In this document: positions 23,060-35,300 of the stretch, in pieces
Layout of the letters: each line of letters starts with the position of its first letter
Numbering within the stretch: position 1 is the stretch's first letter
From: Hermatobates lingyangjiaoensis
Lineage: Eukaryota; Arthropoda; Insecta; Hemiptera; Hermatobatidae
DNA length: 64,000 nt
Direction of reading: 5' to 3'
Assembly: GCA_026182355.1 (NCBI GenBank)
Contig: JAPFBL010000008.1
Span: 1,179,501 to 1,243,500, forward strand
Made by a program: the position numbers and the translations under genes
Notes under the pieces: model-generated
Database searches by the model: none
Seen by the model: only the letters and a program-made list of their open reading frames with translations
Told to the model about the DNA's origin: nothing

Positions 23060-23958
23060 ATGGATGGTATGCGGGACTGGATGAGCCGAAAAGCACACGA
23101 CTTCCTCCAGTGTGCTCCTCCGGAGTTCAGGAATCATCATGCACCGACCATGAAGTACTACTATGGATATCTTTTAAACCTATGTGGCACATATTTGGGA
23201 CTCGAACCAAGCAACATCTTCTTTGTCTTGTTTTACAATTTGTTAATCACTGTGAATGGATTTTTCAGTTTCTATACATTTAGTGTAACCATGCTGATTG
23301 GACTGAAGTACGATGACAAAGAAGTGTCAACTTCATTTACCAGCTTCTCTTGCATAATAGTTGTTTACCTTTTTCTTTACAGGACATGTATTTTTAAAAG
23401 AAAATGTTTTGATGACTTGTTCCTATCACTGGGCGAGAAAATTAATCCTTATTCTGGAATGGACGAAAGCTATGTGAATAAATACGAAAAGTTAGTACTC
23501 ATGACTGTAAAACATTTTAAAACAGTGTGGTTTGTGTTGTGTTTCGCGGCAGGTTGTCTACAATTATCAATGGACTACATACTTGAATTCTTATTCCCAG
23601 GAATCAACAAAAATAAGGTCGTAACTCCAGGAATTCAAACAAACCTTCCATTATCGATGTGGTCTCCTTTCAGTCCTGACTCTACATTCGGATATTTCTT
23701 AATGAGTATTTCTGAAATTCTTTTGTGTTACCACGTAGTTATACAAGTATGTGCCGCTTTCACTGGATATGTAGCTGTTGGTGTCAGAATGTATGCAGAT
23801 ATAAAGATCCTTACGAAAGCACTTCGTTCGTTGACAGAGAGATCGAGAATTGGTGCTGATATCGTATCTGAGATGGAAGAATTTGCAGACTGTAATTTTA
23901 TAAGAAAATACAATCAAAACTAAAATTTCATTGTCATGCATCATCAAAGTATATTAAG
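23060..23958 (+). pseudogene. Odorant receptor copy 1, exon 1
   Basis: 899 bases, the same length as copy 2's exon with no indel. It is open except for TAA at 23921-23923, produced by a single TTA-to-TAA change relative to copy 2. The start context and about 270 bases upstream (from 22782) match copy 2 closely. Confidence 0.92.
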
Positions 23959-24211
23959 GTATTACCATCATTTAATTATTTATTATTATAGTTGTATAAT
24001 AGGGACTCTTTAATTAATGGTTTGAGCTACAGATTCACACATCATACTATTTAAATATTTAAAATGGCATTGCTGAAACAACTCATTCAATGACTGTACT
24101 AAATGCCAACATTCTATTTCAGAAAACTTTTTATACCATAATAATCAAGTTATCTTAAAGATATATTAAATCACTAGTTGTGCAATCCGTAATTGCGTGG
24201 TATTTACTCAT

Positions 24212-24468
24212 TCTGAGGTAAAATGGATAAACAAGTAAAAGTCACCACACAAATGACGTTTTATTCAACAACAACAACTCGTTTCGAACACTTTGTGTTC
24301 ATCATCAGGAAGACACCAAGGACACTGGACCAACCCTTCAGCACCCCATCCTTGGTGTTTTCCTGATGATGAACACAAAGTGTTTGAAACGCGTTGTTGT
24401 TGTTGTTGAATAAAACTTCATTTTTGTGTGGAGACTTTTGTTTCTTTATCCATTTTACCTGAAAGATA
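24212..24468. mobile_element. Penelope-type hairpin (family A), older than the receptor duplication
   Basis: Two inverted arms of about 100 bp: AAATGGATAAACAAGTAAAAG then GTTTTATTCAACAACAACAAC on the left, and GTTGTTGTTGTTGAATAAAAC then TTTATCCATTTTACC on the right. The centre holds CCAAGGA...TCCTTGG. The matching hairpin in copy 2 (51660-51900) sits at the same intron position, so the insertion came before the duplication. Confidence 0.85.
24276..24308 (-). ncRNA. Hammerhead-like motif, family A
   Basis: On the minus strand: CTGATGA, extra T, stem II GAACAC/GTGTTC around AAA, then GAA and the decayed stem III ACGAGT. The paired plus-strand copy at 24363-24396 has the true palindrome ACGCGT followed by T. 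Other copies lie at 40149-40182 and 51805-51839. Stem I pairing is poor in this family. Confidence 0.6.
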
Positions 24469-24599
24469 TACTAGGTTACTTAGCTAAAAGTAACTAGCTA
24501 GGTTAATTTTGAATATAGATTTGTTTCGAACTTCGATCTTAAATGCTAATTTCGATACTTCTAACATTGTGTATCTATTTTTTTATGAGGTCATTTACT

Positions 24600-27500
24600 T
24601 TTTACATTACTATAAGTAACGTATAGTGATCGTGAAAAAATTTGATCTCGAAATTTTGACGAAATTACATGTTTTGAGGTCCCAGAAGTCGTTTTATGAA
24701 GTTTTTTTCGATGATGTCTGTGTGTGTGTGTGGGTGGGTGGGTGAGTGTGTTAGCATTGCTTGTTACCACGCTACAGTCCAGAATCTTTGATGGATCAAG
24801 TTGATATTTTACAAAAAAATGGGCCCCATAAAGACAAAAATCCCTATTGTTTGGGAAGAATTATGCATGATGGGAAAGTCACTTTTTTTTGCAAAAAACG
24901 TTTTCTAGAAAACATTTATTTCTCCTAAACTGATAACCCTAGAGTTTTGAAATTTTGACATTATCTTTGAGGTTACAAATGGAACAAACGAAAAATATAT
25001 TCAGAATTTTAAAGCAACAGAAAATATTTTTTTTTAATAAAATGTAAAAATTTTGACTTATAATTCAATCTCAAACCTTGTAAGAGCGATATAAGCCATA
25101 CTGTTTGACGGATCAAAATGAAACTGTGCCTAAAAATAGAACATTATGTGGAGAATGAGTTGAGATATTGTTTTTTAAAATTACATTCGCGAAAGGGGCG
25201 TTACAGTACGATTTCTGTTTTGAGAAAATGTTTTTTGGCCGCGAAACGGCTCATTAAAAAATAATGAAAATTAGACCAAAAATGAAACAAAAATTTAGCA
25301 ATTCAAAAAAAATAAAATTCATGAAGTTTCAATTACGGAAAAGAGCAATAACGCTATAACAAGTCTTTGTTTATCCTAGACTAAGGGATCACGTGCTATA
25401 CTTTTCGAAATTTTTATATTTTTACTTTACTATTAGTAAAGTATAGTGATCGTGAAAAAATTCGATCTCAAGATTTTGACGGAATTACATGTTTTGAGGT
25501 CCCAGAAGTCGTTTTGTGACGTTTTTACGATGATGTCTGTGTGTGTGTGGGTGCGTGGGTGGGTGGGTGCGTGTGTTAGCATTGCTTGTTACCATGCTAC
25601 GGTCCAGAATCTTTGATGGATCAAGTTGATATTTTACACAAAAATGGGCCTCATACGGAAGAAGATCCCTATTGTTTGGGAAGAATTATGCATGATGGGA
25701 AAGTCACTTTTTTTTGCCATAAACCGTTTTTTTTAAAACATTTATTTCTCCTAAACTGATAACCCTAGAGTTTTGAAATTTTGACATTATCTATGAGGTT
25801 ACAAATGAATCAAACGAAAAATATATTCAGAATTTTATAACAACAGGAAATATTTTTTTTTAATAAAATGTAAAAATTTTGACTTTTAACTCAATCTTAA
25901 ACCTTGTGAGAGCGATACAAGCCATACTGTTTGACGGATCAAAATGAAACTATGCCTACAAATAGAAAATTATGTGGAAAATGAGGTGAGATGTTTTTTT
26001 TCGAAATTACTTTCGCTAAAGGGGCGTTACAGTACGATTTCTGTTTTCAGAAAATGTTTTTTTGACGCAAAACGGCTCTTTAAAAAATAATGATAATTTG
26101 ATTAAAAATGGAACAAAAAATTAGCAATTCATAAAAAAAAAATCATGAAGTTTCAATTACGGGAAAGAGCAATAACGATATAAAAACCCTTTGTTTATGC
26201 TAGACTAAGAGATCACCTGCTATACTTGTCGAATTTTTTATATTTTTTTACATTGTTTACATTGACTTAGAAATTTTTTGAGCAAATCCACTGAGATAAA
26301 ATTGATATTTATAAAGGATTAATTTAAATTGTTTATTGACTTATATGAGATGTAAGAGGAATAATATTGTGCAGGAAAAGAATAACACTCACTCAGAAAA
26401 AATTCGTATATATGTTATTTGACAAAGGGGACGGAAAATGATCTTATTAAATACTAAGAAGCTTATTATTATTATTATTTTAAAGATTAAAATTCCCAGT
26501 ATAATAATTCTATAAAAGACCAAAAATGTAAATGATAATTTATAATTGGAATCTTTCGTTTAGAGATTAATAAATGTAATTATCGTACATCTTTAATTAA
26601 CAAAGCACTTTAAAATAACATTTTCTTACCTGTTTAAGATGTTTTTCAGAGAAAAAAAGGGTATTTTTCTGTTTTAAATTTTAAAATTTTACTTTAATAT
26701 TCAATGTAGAAGGATGTTAAATAAACGATGTAAGAAATCCACTGGCTGTTTGAACGAAAGCCATTCTCTTGTAGGAGAATAAATTGTTTCAAGAAATGTT
26801 CACTTTGGTTTTCAAAAATGTTATTACTGCTGTAGTTATACTAATGAAATTATTTGCAAATAATAAATTATTTGTGATGTACAAAAATAAGCTTATAAAT
26901 TGATATGTCCTTCAATCACTATCCATCCTACCTCAGGAATGAAAGGCTAATAATTATAACCCATTTAGAGTTTTACGTTATGCTTAAATGAGACGTTATG
27001 TTTTATATACTCAAGAAATTTGACATTAAGTTACTTATAGTAAAGTAGAGTGTAGGCCACTCCAGATTTTTTACATTGTTTACATTGACTTTGAAATTTT
27101 TTTAGCCAATCCACTGAGATAAAATTGATTTTATAAAGGAACAGTTTAAATTGTTTATTGACGTATATGAGATGTAAGAGGAATAATATTGTGCAGGAAA
27201 ATGATAACACTCACTCAGAATAAATTTTATATATATGTTATTTGCTAAAGGGGAAGGAAAATGATATTTTTAAATACTTAGGAGACATAAAATTCCCAGT
27301 ATAATAATTCTGTAAAAAACCAAAAATATAAAAGATAATTTAAAATTGAAATCTTTCGTTTAGAGATTAATAAATGTAATTATCGTACATCTTTAATTAT
27401 AAATCATCTAAAAACAACATTTTCTTCGCTGTTTAAGATGTTTTTCAGCGAAAAAAAGTGGAATTTTCCTGTTTTAAATTTGAAAATTTTACTTTATTAT

Positions 27501-28870
27501 TCAATGTAGAAGGATGTCAAGTAAACGATGTAAGAAATCCACTGGTTATTTGAACAAATGCCATGTTCTCTTGTAGGAGAATATTTCGTATCAAGAAATG
27601 TTCACTTTTATTTTTCAAAAATCTTATTAATTCTGTAGTTATACTAATGAAATTATTTGCATCAGTTTTGTGATGTACAAAAATATGCTTATATATTGAT
27701 ATGTCCTTCAATCACTATCTGTACTACCTCAAGAATGAAAGACTAATAATCATATCCCATTTAGATGTTTACGTTATGCTTAAATGAGACGTTATGTGTT
27801 ATATACTCAAGAAATTTGATATTAAGTTCGTTATAGTAAAGTTGAGTGTAGGTCACTCCAGATTTTTTTATATTTTTTTACATCGTTTACATTGACTTAG
27901 AAATTTTTTGATTGAATCCACTGAGATAAAATTGATATTTATAATTGAAAAATTTAAATAACTCATTGAATTATATTAGATATAAGAGGAATAATATTTT
28001 TGTATGTAACAATTTACTCCCAATAAACATAAATGTTTGTTGCATTCGTTGGTATGATGGATTCGTCTCACAAAATACTATAATCAATCTATATATTGTA
28101 CTCTCGAACAAAACATAATATTAGTTGTAAATTATTTTGGTTTGTCAATTATAGTAGAATTGAGTAAAATTGATGAGTGAGGAATGGTCTCTTTTCTAAA
28201 TAAAGTGGAGTTATGATTGTTGACAAGTATTCAGAATTTTCACTATTCTAGTCTAGTAATGCATATCTATCGTTTTTAAAAATTTCAATCTTCCAGATAT
28301 AAATGTTTTAAATTATACTGAATAGCTGACACCAACTTTGATTTGAGTATCTAAAATTGACTAATTGCTAATGTATTTTTTCTCAATAAACATTCAGAGT
28401 AACCATATAACAGAGTGCAATAGGCAGGAAAAAAATAACACTCACTCAGAGTGAATCGGTTTATATGATTTTTGACAAATGGAAAGAAAAGTTGTGTTTA
28501 TTAAATACTAGGAACTCGTGAAACTTTCACTATAGTAATTCTATAAAAGACCAAAAATATAAAACATCATTCAAAATTGAAAACATCTTTGAAGAAAAAT
28601 AAATGAAATTATGCTCTTAAATTAAGAATGATCTTAAAACAACATTTTTTCTTCGATGTTTCTGATATTTGTCAGACAGAATACGAATATTTTCAAGTTT
28701 AAATGGAAAAATTTGTCTTAAATATTCAATGTCGAACTAGGTCAGATTATACTAATAATATTATATGTATCAGTGGTGTGATATTCAAAAATAAGCATAT
28801 ATATTGATAAGTGAATCATATTATGTTTACTTATAGTAAAGTTGAGTGTAGGCCACTCCAGATTTTCTTG
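24600..28870 (+). mobile_element. Pile of four palindrome-ended repeats in receptor copy 1 intron 1
   Basis: Same-strand copies lie end to end: a 5' half at about 24600-25420, a full copy at 25427-27060, then 3' halves at 27060-27860 and 27865-28870. Each 3' end shows CTTATAGTAAAGT.GAGTGTA then GGCC(or GGTC)ACTCCAGATTTTTT. The pile replaces the point at which copy 2 carries the Polinton-like element (52029). No gene is encoded; short ORFs here are chance. Confidence 0.78.
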
Positions 28871-29040
28871 TTTTGGTAGTCCTGCGGATGGTGTATAAAT
28901 ACATCAAAACGATGCCATAAGAATGAGTATTTGAATTCAAAGACTTGGCCATCAAAAAAACTTACTGAATTCTGTGTTGAATGAAGAGGGCAAGAACATT
29001 CCGAGAGTATATATATATATTAGTATAACATGTTGACAGG

Positions 29041-29372
29041 ATGGTGCAGTGGACCAAGGCAAGGTGGATGAACATTAATGCAGCAAAGTCCACCTTCACT
29101 GTCAACATGCGCAAGAGACTCGGATACACACCTACACTGCGCATAGATGAACAACACGTACCAGTTACAAATACCTTTAGGTACCTTGGAGTTAAGATTG
29201 ACAAGAAAATGTCTTTAAAAGACCATGTCAGCTGCACACTTGGCAAAGCCTACGGAGCCAGGAGTGGCATATACTATTTATTACGGCCTTGCTCTGGTCT
29301 CTCTCTCCGGACCAGGGTGAACCTATATAAATCACTATTGAGGCCAATTGTCGCGTACGGGGTTACAGCCCG
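29041..29372 (+). pseudogene. Jockey-type RT C-terminal fragment in receptor intron 1
   Basis: About 111 open codons: WTKARWMNINAAKSTFTVN, PVTNTFRYLGVKIDKKMSL, then RTRVNLYKSLLRPIVAYGV. This is the RT thumb region of Jockey-clade LINEs (N..KS, YLG...D..L, LYKSLLRP...YG). The catalytic FADD core is absent. The host sequence resumes exactly at ATGGTTGTTTTATAAAAGTA (29373), which matches 59454 in copy 2, so the 3' junction is known to the base. Confidence 0.85.
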
Positions 29373-29505
29373 TATGGTTGTTTTATAAAAGTATTAAATA
29401 GAAAACAAAATTTATAGGTATAATAACAACTGACTTTTATATATTTGTTCAAAATAAAATCGTAACAGAATATGGAGTACTTGGCTAACTTGCTTTTTGT
29501 TTTAG

Positions 29506-29609
29506 GAGGCTGAAAATATATCAAAGGTTGGTTGGTTCATCGATGTTTGCTTTCTATCTGGTCGCTTCTTTGATCATTGCTGTTAGTGTTTTCAACATAA
29601 TGAACGCAA
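29506..29609 (+). pseudogene. Odorant receptor copy 1, exon 2
   Basis: Acceptor TTTTGTTTTAG at 29495-29505. In phase with exon 1 it reads RLKIYQRLVGSSMFAFYLVA then SLIIAVSVFNIMN, the typical receptor helix 5 start (..QRL..S......LVASL..). The GT donor near GCAA|GTGTTT is the likeliest end. It matches 59596-59699 in copy 2 almost base for base. Confidence 0.82.
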
Positions 29610-29696
29610 GTGTTTCTATCTTACATTCTTAGTTTAGTTAGATTGTTGAAATTGTATAAATGTGTTCATAGAGAAACAACTTTTATACCAGAATAA

Positions 29697-29754
<58 letters not shown>

Positions 29755-29787
29755 GAAAGAGAGAGAGAGAGAGAGAAGAGAGAGAGA
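29697..29787. repeat. (GA)n microsatellite
   Basis: About 90 bases of GA with a few breaks. The orthologous tract in copy 2 (59788-59802) is cut short by insertion of the 59803-64000 Jockey element. Confidence 0.95.
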
Positions 29788-29799
29788 GTGTGAGTGCGA

Positions 29800-31250
29800 G
29801 GGGGGACAGGAAGCTAATGTTTTTTCAGAAAGGATAGAAATTTAAAAGTGATAGAATAGTTTCCATTAATTTCTATGAACTACAATATAAGTTCAATGAA
29901 AAATAAATATATATAACTGCCATATATCTGTATATTAAAAAAATAGATACGTGTTTAATAGTTTAGATAACAAAGTCTTTTAACCTTTAGTTTGAATGGA
30001 GTTACTTAAAGGAGTTGTGTTACAATAACTAATACCACAATTAGATGTGAAAATACAATTCATGTACTAAAGTTAAACATACATATTTTGGACCACTTCA
30101 ATGTATCGATATTTTGCAAACAGGCTAAGAGCTAGAAGCAGCCATCTGTTGGTTCAACAGTGTTGATCTTACTAGTATCATTTAAAAAATCTTACTGGTT
30201 TAACTAATTGAAATCATCAATCAGATCCCCTACTCTCTTTCATCTTACCATAAGAGCATCAGATGAGCCTCTTATATACATCATATGTATATTTACTTAT
30301 ATATATTAAATTCATTATATATCCCCCTCTTTGGAGCTAAATTATCTACTGCACCCAATATATTTCCAATACGTTTTTCTTTATAATTATTTATGGGAAT
30401 TTACTAATTAATTATGATTTATTTTTATAATTTTAAATGGTTTTGATTTTCTATGGTATCTTTCTCATATAAAAGATACAGACAATTACATCGTGTTTGA
30501 AGACAAGATAGTCACTTTATCAAACCTTACATATGATTATTGTTTAATTAATATTGGTTGCATAAATCATTAGATGATATGCCAACAGGATGACTCATCG
30601 CTCTCACTGAGATTGAATTCTTTGACACTGTTCTTTCCGCAAATGACAAGGGTGGGATTAAGCTGCTGCCTTGGACAACTTATCACAGACTTGGTCAGTC
30701 CGTTTAACAGAAAAACAAGTTTCTTTTTCTTAGACACTATTGTGTATTTATTATGATTATTATCTGAAAGGGCATCTGTCTTCTGTGTAACAGAAGTGGA
30801 GGCAGTCCAGGTAAAACGATTTCATATTAACCGAAAATTAATCACAGTGCTACACACTTTAACCATAACTGATCCAAAAAGAAATCAACCAAAGGTTAGC
30901 AATATTTCAAATAGATCTTGCTATTTCCTAATGATGTATATTTCATTAAATTAACTGTTAAATTTATGTTGCTCAATGATCCTTTCTGGTTAACTAAGTT
31001 CACCAAGTTAATTATTTCTTTTTTATTTACATTAGAACTGTGGATTATTTTTTAATATTATGGGGTGACTAACAAGCATAGCTAAGTTTGTAGTGATGAT
31101 GAGTGATACGTAGTGCAAATACAGTAAGTACTAGGTATTTAACATAAGTACTTACAATAAATATTTAGTACTTATTACAAATAGATAGTCATACTTACTT
31201 TTGAATGATTCAATGATCTATACTCACGCCTGAAATAACTAGTACTTTAG

Positions 31251-31254
<4 letters not shown>
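29800..31254. other. Intron sequence, nothing recognised
   Basis: AT-rich, no element ends and no ORF with recognisable content. The missing receptor exon could lie here, but no candidate with matching phase and receptor-like residues stood out. Confidence 0.4.

Positions 31255-31303
<49 letters not shown>
31255..31303. repeat. (TA)n microsatellite at the start of the Penelope island
   Basis: About 49 bases of TA. Comparable runs border the following units at 33206-33243, 34003-34036, 34246-34306 and 36152-36181. Confidence 0.95.
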
Positions 31304-31307
<4 letters not shown>

Positions 31308-31324
31308 GATTTCACATAAACACG

Positions 31325-31522
31325 TGAAACAACAATCAATGATTAAACCACAATAAGAATGGGAAAACAAGACTAAGATCTTTCAACCGTAACAAGCGGT
31401 CTTCGTCAGAGTCAAAAACCCAACTGAACTCAGTTGGGTTTTTGACTCTGACGAAGACCGCTTGTTACGGTTGAAAGATCTTAGTCTTGTTTTCCCATTC
31501 TTATTGTGGTTTAATCATTGAT
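31325..31522. mobile_element. Penelope-type hairpin, family B
   Basis: Near-perfect palindrome with arms of about 95 bp, centred near 31430 (CAACTGAACTCAGTTG). The arms run from TCAATGATTAAACCACAATAA to its complement. A second hairpin of the same family is at 34037-34245, and single arms are at 38880-38975 and 58665-58770. Confidence 0.88.
31448..31482 (+). ncRNA. Hammerhead-like motif, family B
   Basis: CTGACGA, extra A, stem II GACCG/CGGTT around CTTGTTA, GAA, stem III palindrome AGATCT, then T. Stem I: GACT before the core pairs with AGTC after the cut position (four pairs). The inverted partner is at 31373-31411. Further copies: 34142-34176 plus, 38907-38943 plus, and a decayed one near 58730-58761 minus. 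Confidence 0.65.
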
Positions 31523-31544
31523 ATATAGCTTTCACAGTAAACTA

Positions 31545-32210
31545 CAGACACAGAAAAAAGAATACACGAACACACTTAGTGTCTCAAATTTTGTTCAACC
31601 GTCATCTGGTGAGTTGAGATAGGGATACCAAACGCACTTGCGAAGCGACGGTTGGAGACCAAGAGTGTTGCCACACGCGTGCCCGGTTCAAGAAAAGTAT
31701 GAAAAATTAACTAGGAATAAACAAAGAGCTAAAAAATAAAAAGTGAAAATGAAGAAAATAAGGAATTGTAAATAATAAAAACTTAAAAAATAGTAATGAA
31801 GAAAATTAAGAGGAAAATAACTGAAACTAAAGAAAATCCATGAATATAAATAATAACTACTTAAATAATAATAATAATGAGGAAGATTAGAATAAAGTAA
31901 AGTTGTATAAATAATAATTTAAACTAAAAGAAAATAAAAATAATAATAAAAAATATATTAATACAAAATAGTAAAAAGTAAAATAATATAAATAAATAAG
32001 ATCTCTAACCATCTCTATATACGAGATCAGCTATATATCGTAGGTAATCAGCCCTATCTTTTTAAGTATAGACCTGGTTTACAATGCGCCTCCTCGGATA
32101 CTCGTAAAGTGACTGTTTTACTCTCTGGGGGAACTTGTCGAAATATCTGAACCCTAAAGCAATCATGATTGTTCATGATGACGGTTCAACCGAAAATTAG
32201 AGACAGTAAG
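31545..32210. mobile_element. Diverged Penelope-type unit (family H relatives)
   Basis: The left part, CAGACACAGAAAAAAGAATAC to about 31690, is a diverged copy of the 59034-59170 sequence (GACGGTTGGAGACCA.. and GTGTTGCC.CACGCG are shared). The right end at 32173-32205 carries the family H motif: ATGATGA, C, GGTT/AACC stem, GAA, AATT, A. The middle 31700-32050 is A-rich and non-coding. Confidence 0.6.
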
Positions 32211-32279
32211 TGTATTAGTTTCTTTTTTTGTGTGTCTGTAGTCTACTGTCAAACGCTTGTTGTCCTTTATATCGTTTTC

Positions 32280-32610
32280 CTATTTACAATATATATATAT
32301 TTTAAAAGTTGGAAGCAGTCCTTCATGTATACATATATTATTAAATAACGAACCATATTTGACCTGTATCTGTTTCTTACATAATTTATCCAATTTCAGG
32401 AATTCCTTCCTCGTCTCTTCATTAAAACTATAAAGCTTATCACTAATATTACGAGTCGACATGTTTCGAATGTACCACATTCATCATCAGAACAATAATA
32501 TTCTATTCCTATAGAAATCCACCTTCTATATATAAACTGACTCACTATTATTTTCATTATTTTCCTGATGATGAATATTGTAATTTCTAAATATGTCGAC
32601 TAGTAATATT
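32280..32610. mobile_element. Penelope-type inverted unit, family C, with N-terminal ORF piece
   Basis: On the minus strand an open stretch (32480 to 32280) reads EETRKEFLKLDKLCKKQI then SLFNNICIHEGLLPTF. The F...C..EGLL pattern resembles the N-terminal region of Penelope ORFs and is shared with family E. The plus-strand arm from 32575 to 32700 is a diverged inverted copy of the same sequence. Confidence 0.65.
32455..32490 (-). ncRNA. Hammerhead-like motif, family C
   Basis: Minus strand: CTGATGA, extra T, stem II GAATGT/ACATTC around GGT, GAA, stem III palindrome ACATGT, then C. Stem I GTT/GAC gives three pairs with one G-U. It lies just upstream of the open N-terminal coding piece on the same strand. 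The plus-strand partner (32575-32600) has lost stem II. Confidence 0.62.
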
Positions 32611-32773
32611 TATAGTTTTAATTAAGAGACGAGGAAGGAATTCCTTAAACTGGATAAATTTTGTAAGAAACAGATACAAGCCAAATATGGTGTGCTATTT
32701 AACAATATATATATATATATATAATGTAATTGTTTTGAGGGTTAAGGTCCAATGATTTTAAACTAGTCCTTTT

Positions 32774-32808
32774 GCCGACGTTTCGACATATATTTATGTC
32801 ATCTTCAG
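32774..32808 (-). ncRNA. Hammerhead-like motif, family D
   Basis: Minus strand: CTGAAGA, extra T, perfect six-pair stem II GACATA/TATGTC around AATA, GAA, stem III palindrome ACGT, then C. Stem I GCC/GGC gives three G-C pairs. It is the closest match in the window to the textbook Penelope end motif. Confidence 0.66.
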
Positions 32809-33202
32809 GGCTACAACATGATTGCTTTACAATTAGCACTACTATTACTACTATTTGGTAATTTATTACATTTTAATATGTACAGTAACAAAGAGGAATT
32901 TATTGATAAATCAGTTATTTCGACTATGGATTATTTTGTTATACATTGACATAAGGATATTGTTGGGTACTCAAACAATCAAAAGAGAACATAACCGTAA
33001 AGAAACCTCCCAGAAAATAAATAGCCATCATGAAACATTAGTAAAGAAGTATGCTGCAACATAAACAGATTTCTTAAGTAATCAAATAGTGATCTCTATA
33101 CTTATGCAATAATTCAAAAGGAATAGAATAATTATAACAATATCCTTATGTCACTGTATAACAAAATAATCCATAGTCAAAATAACTGATTTATCAATAT
33201 AA

Positions 33203-33244
<42 letters not shown>

Positions 33245-33247
<3 letters not shown>

Positions 33248-33999
33248 TATACTTTCGTAGCAGTCCTTCGGATATACATGCTTTGTTGAACACGACAGAG
33301 TAGTTCCTGTCTATAAGTTTCTTCTCGAGAACTTCTATTTGCCGAAAAACAGCTTTTTCGTTGTTAAAACAATGGTTGAGGTGGTCAGCAATTGTAGTCG
33401 ACGCGTTTCGATCACTTTCCGTGGTCATCTTCAGGACATTAATCAGGTGGGGTGGGTACGATGTGGGTCTTATACGTTGTGGAGGGTGCAATACTCGTAG
33501 TTGAGCCAATGGGTGATATTAAGTATTCAATATTGTAGTTTTATTGGCCCTGGTTCTAGTTGGACCTTACAGGTAACACGAGAATCATCAAACAGGTGAA
33601 CGACTACAATAGATTACAAATCCACGAGACAATAGAGATAATGAAGAACAACACAGCAATAAATAGGCAACAAACCTGAACTACGAGGACCCTCCAACTA
33701 CTCGGGGACCAATCACCTACCCTAGACTAGAACCAGGGTCAATAAAACTACAATATTGAATACTTAATATCATCCCATTGGCTCGACTGTTGCACCCTCC
33801 ACAACGTGTAAGACCCACATCGCACCCACCCCACCTGATTGATGTCCTGAAGAAGACCACGGAAAGTGATCGAAACGCGTCGACTACAATTGCTGACCAC
33901 CTCAACCGTTGTTCTAACAACGAAAAAGCTGTTTTTCGGCAAATAGAAGTTCTCGAGAAGAAACTTATAGACAGGAACTACTCTGTCGTGTTCAACAAA

Positions 34000-34001
<2 letters not shown>
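33245..34001. mobile_element. Penelope-type inverted element, family E, with two ORF pieces
   Basis: Long inverted arms: 33245-33560 against 33720-34001. Each arm codes, toward its (TA)n end, KTTESDRNASTTIADHLN, VLEKKLIDRNYSVVFNKA and, in the left arm, CISEGLL, a Penelope-like N-terminal pattern. The spacer 33560-33720 reads RIIKQVNDYNRLQIHETIEI then NTAINRQ on the plus strand, which looks like the tail of a GIY-YIG endonuclease. The unit is therefore a collapsed Penelope element of which only the two ends remain. Confidence 0.72.
33847..33884 (+). ncRNA. Hammerhead-like motif, family E
   Basis: CTGAAGA, extra A (T in the partner), stem II GACCAC/GTGATC around GGAAA with one A-C mismatch, GAA, stem III palindrome ACGCGT, then C. 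Stem I GTC/GAC gives three pairs. The inverted partner is on the minus strand at 33397-33434. In both arms the motif lies inside an open reading frame, just before the Penelope-like N-terminal piece. Confidence 0.65.
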
Positions 34002-34036
<35 letters not shown>

Positions 34037-34039
<3 letters not shown>

Positions 34040-34243
34040 TGATCAAACCACAATAACAAATGGGAAAACAAGACTAAGATCTTTCAAATCTTTCAACCGT
34101 AACAAGCGGTCTTCGTCAGAGTCAAAAACCCAACTCCGACTCTGACGAAGACCGCTTGTTACGGTTGAAAGATCTTAGTCTTGTTTTCCCATTTCTTATT
34201 GTGGTTTGATCATTGATTGTTATTTCACGTGTTTATGTGAAAT

Positions 34244-34245
<2 letters not shown>
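34037..34245. mobile_element. Penelope-type hairpin, family B, second copy
   Basis: Inverted arms from ATGATCAAACCACAATAAC to their complement, centred near 34137. The left arm has a small duplication (AAATCTTTC) that breaks the left motif. It is bracketed by (TA)n at 34003-34036 and 34246-34306. Confidence 0.82.
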
Positions 34246-34291
<46 letters not shown>

Positions 34292-34639
34292 ATATATATA
34301 TATATACAATTAAAAGAAACGGTCCAGCGGACTTTTTTTAAATAAAATAAATTCAAAACGAAGGAAACACACACAAAGACACAGACATAACTCACATCGA
34401 TATTTTGACCATCGTCGTCATCAGGAGGTGTGAAGAGAGAAGAGTCCCGCAGGAAGAGAGGGCGGCGACTGAACTCGGAGACCGCAACCAGTACCCCACC
34501 ACTCACCACTAAGCGGGAAGGGAGGGAAGGAAATGAAGGGCCAAATTAAGACGTAAAAGGAACGAGTAAAAATCAAAATTATTCAAATGAAAATAAGTCT
34601 AACTAAAAAATTATAAAAAATGTAAAAAGTAAAACTCGT

Positions 34640-35300
34640 GTTTTACCTGCTGACATCTCCCACCAACCCAGACCCAAGAGAGATAAAAGTAATACTTCCT
34701 TCTTCTTGACGACCTACTTCCCTGGTACTTATAAGCTTCGTACTGTTATTAAGGAGTCTTTTCGGATTCTGTCTACTTCTGCTTCTACTTCTTCCATCTT
34801 TAATCACCCCCCTTCTCTTTTCCTACCGTAAACCTGCCAATCTGAAAAGCATTTTTTCTCATATGTCCCCTCATCCTTCCAACCTGTTCTTGGAATGAAA
34901 CAATGTGGACGCCGTGGCTGTCAAACTTGTCTGATTGTAAATCCTAATCCTTCCTTCGATTCCCCTCTCCACCATCGTTCCTACCCGGTTCAAGTCAATT
35001 CCTTCTGTACCTCGTGCAACTGTGTTTACCGACTGGATTGCACTCAGTGTGACTCTTTTTACGTTGGCTTAACTCAATAAGTTGAGCCTTCGTATGAATG
35101 GTCATAGTGCTTCAGTCGGTCAACGCAGTAACTATCCTGTAGCGAACTCGCATGGTCTCAGTTTCAATGACTGTTTCAGGGTTCAGATCCTGAAACAGAT
35201 CCCCGAATCCAATAATAAAGTTACCCTAAGAGCTTCAGAGGAAGCATACATATGCTTACTTGATGCTCGCTCTTCCCCTGGACTCAAATTCAACCAATAA
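34640..35300 (+). pseudogene. Penelope RT C-terminal linker and GIY-YIG endonuclease, frameshifted
   Basis: 34680-34890 shows, in pieces, FFLTTYFPGTYKLRTVIKES and SIFNH, the linker between RT and endonuclease. 34895-35080 has MKQCGRRGCQTC, CTSCNCVYRLDCTQC and FYVGLTQ, giving the zinc-finger-like cysteines and the VY...YVG version of GIY-YIG. A stop and frame change at 35080 separate it from 35082-35300, which carries SLRMNGHSASV, ASEEAYIC (with the catalytic Glu) and PGLKFNQ. The frame breaks make it inactive. Confidence 0.82.

Noticed and set aside
23699..23947. Minus-strand ORFs opposite receptor exon 1 (also 45024-45290)
   Set aside because: They mirror the coding strand of the receptor in both copies and have no recognisable content of their own.
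24600..28870. Tandem host gene array
   Set aside because: The repeated blocks are a non-coding transposable family with copies elsewhere in the window.
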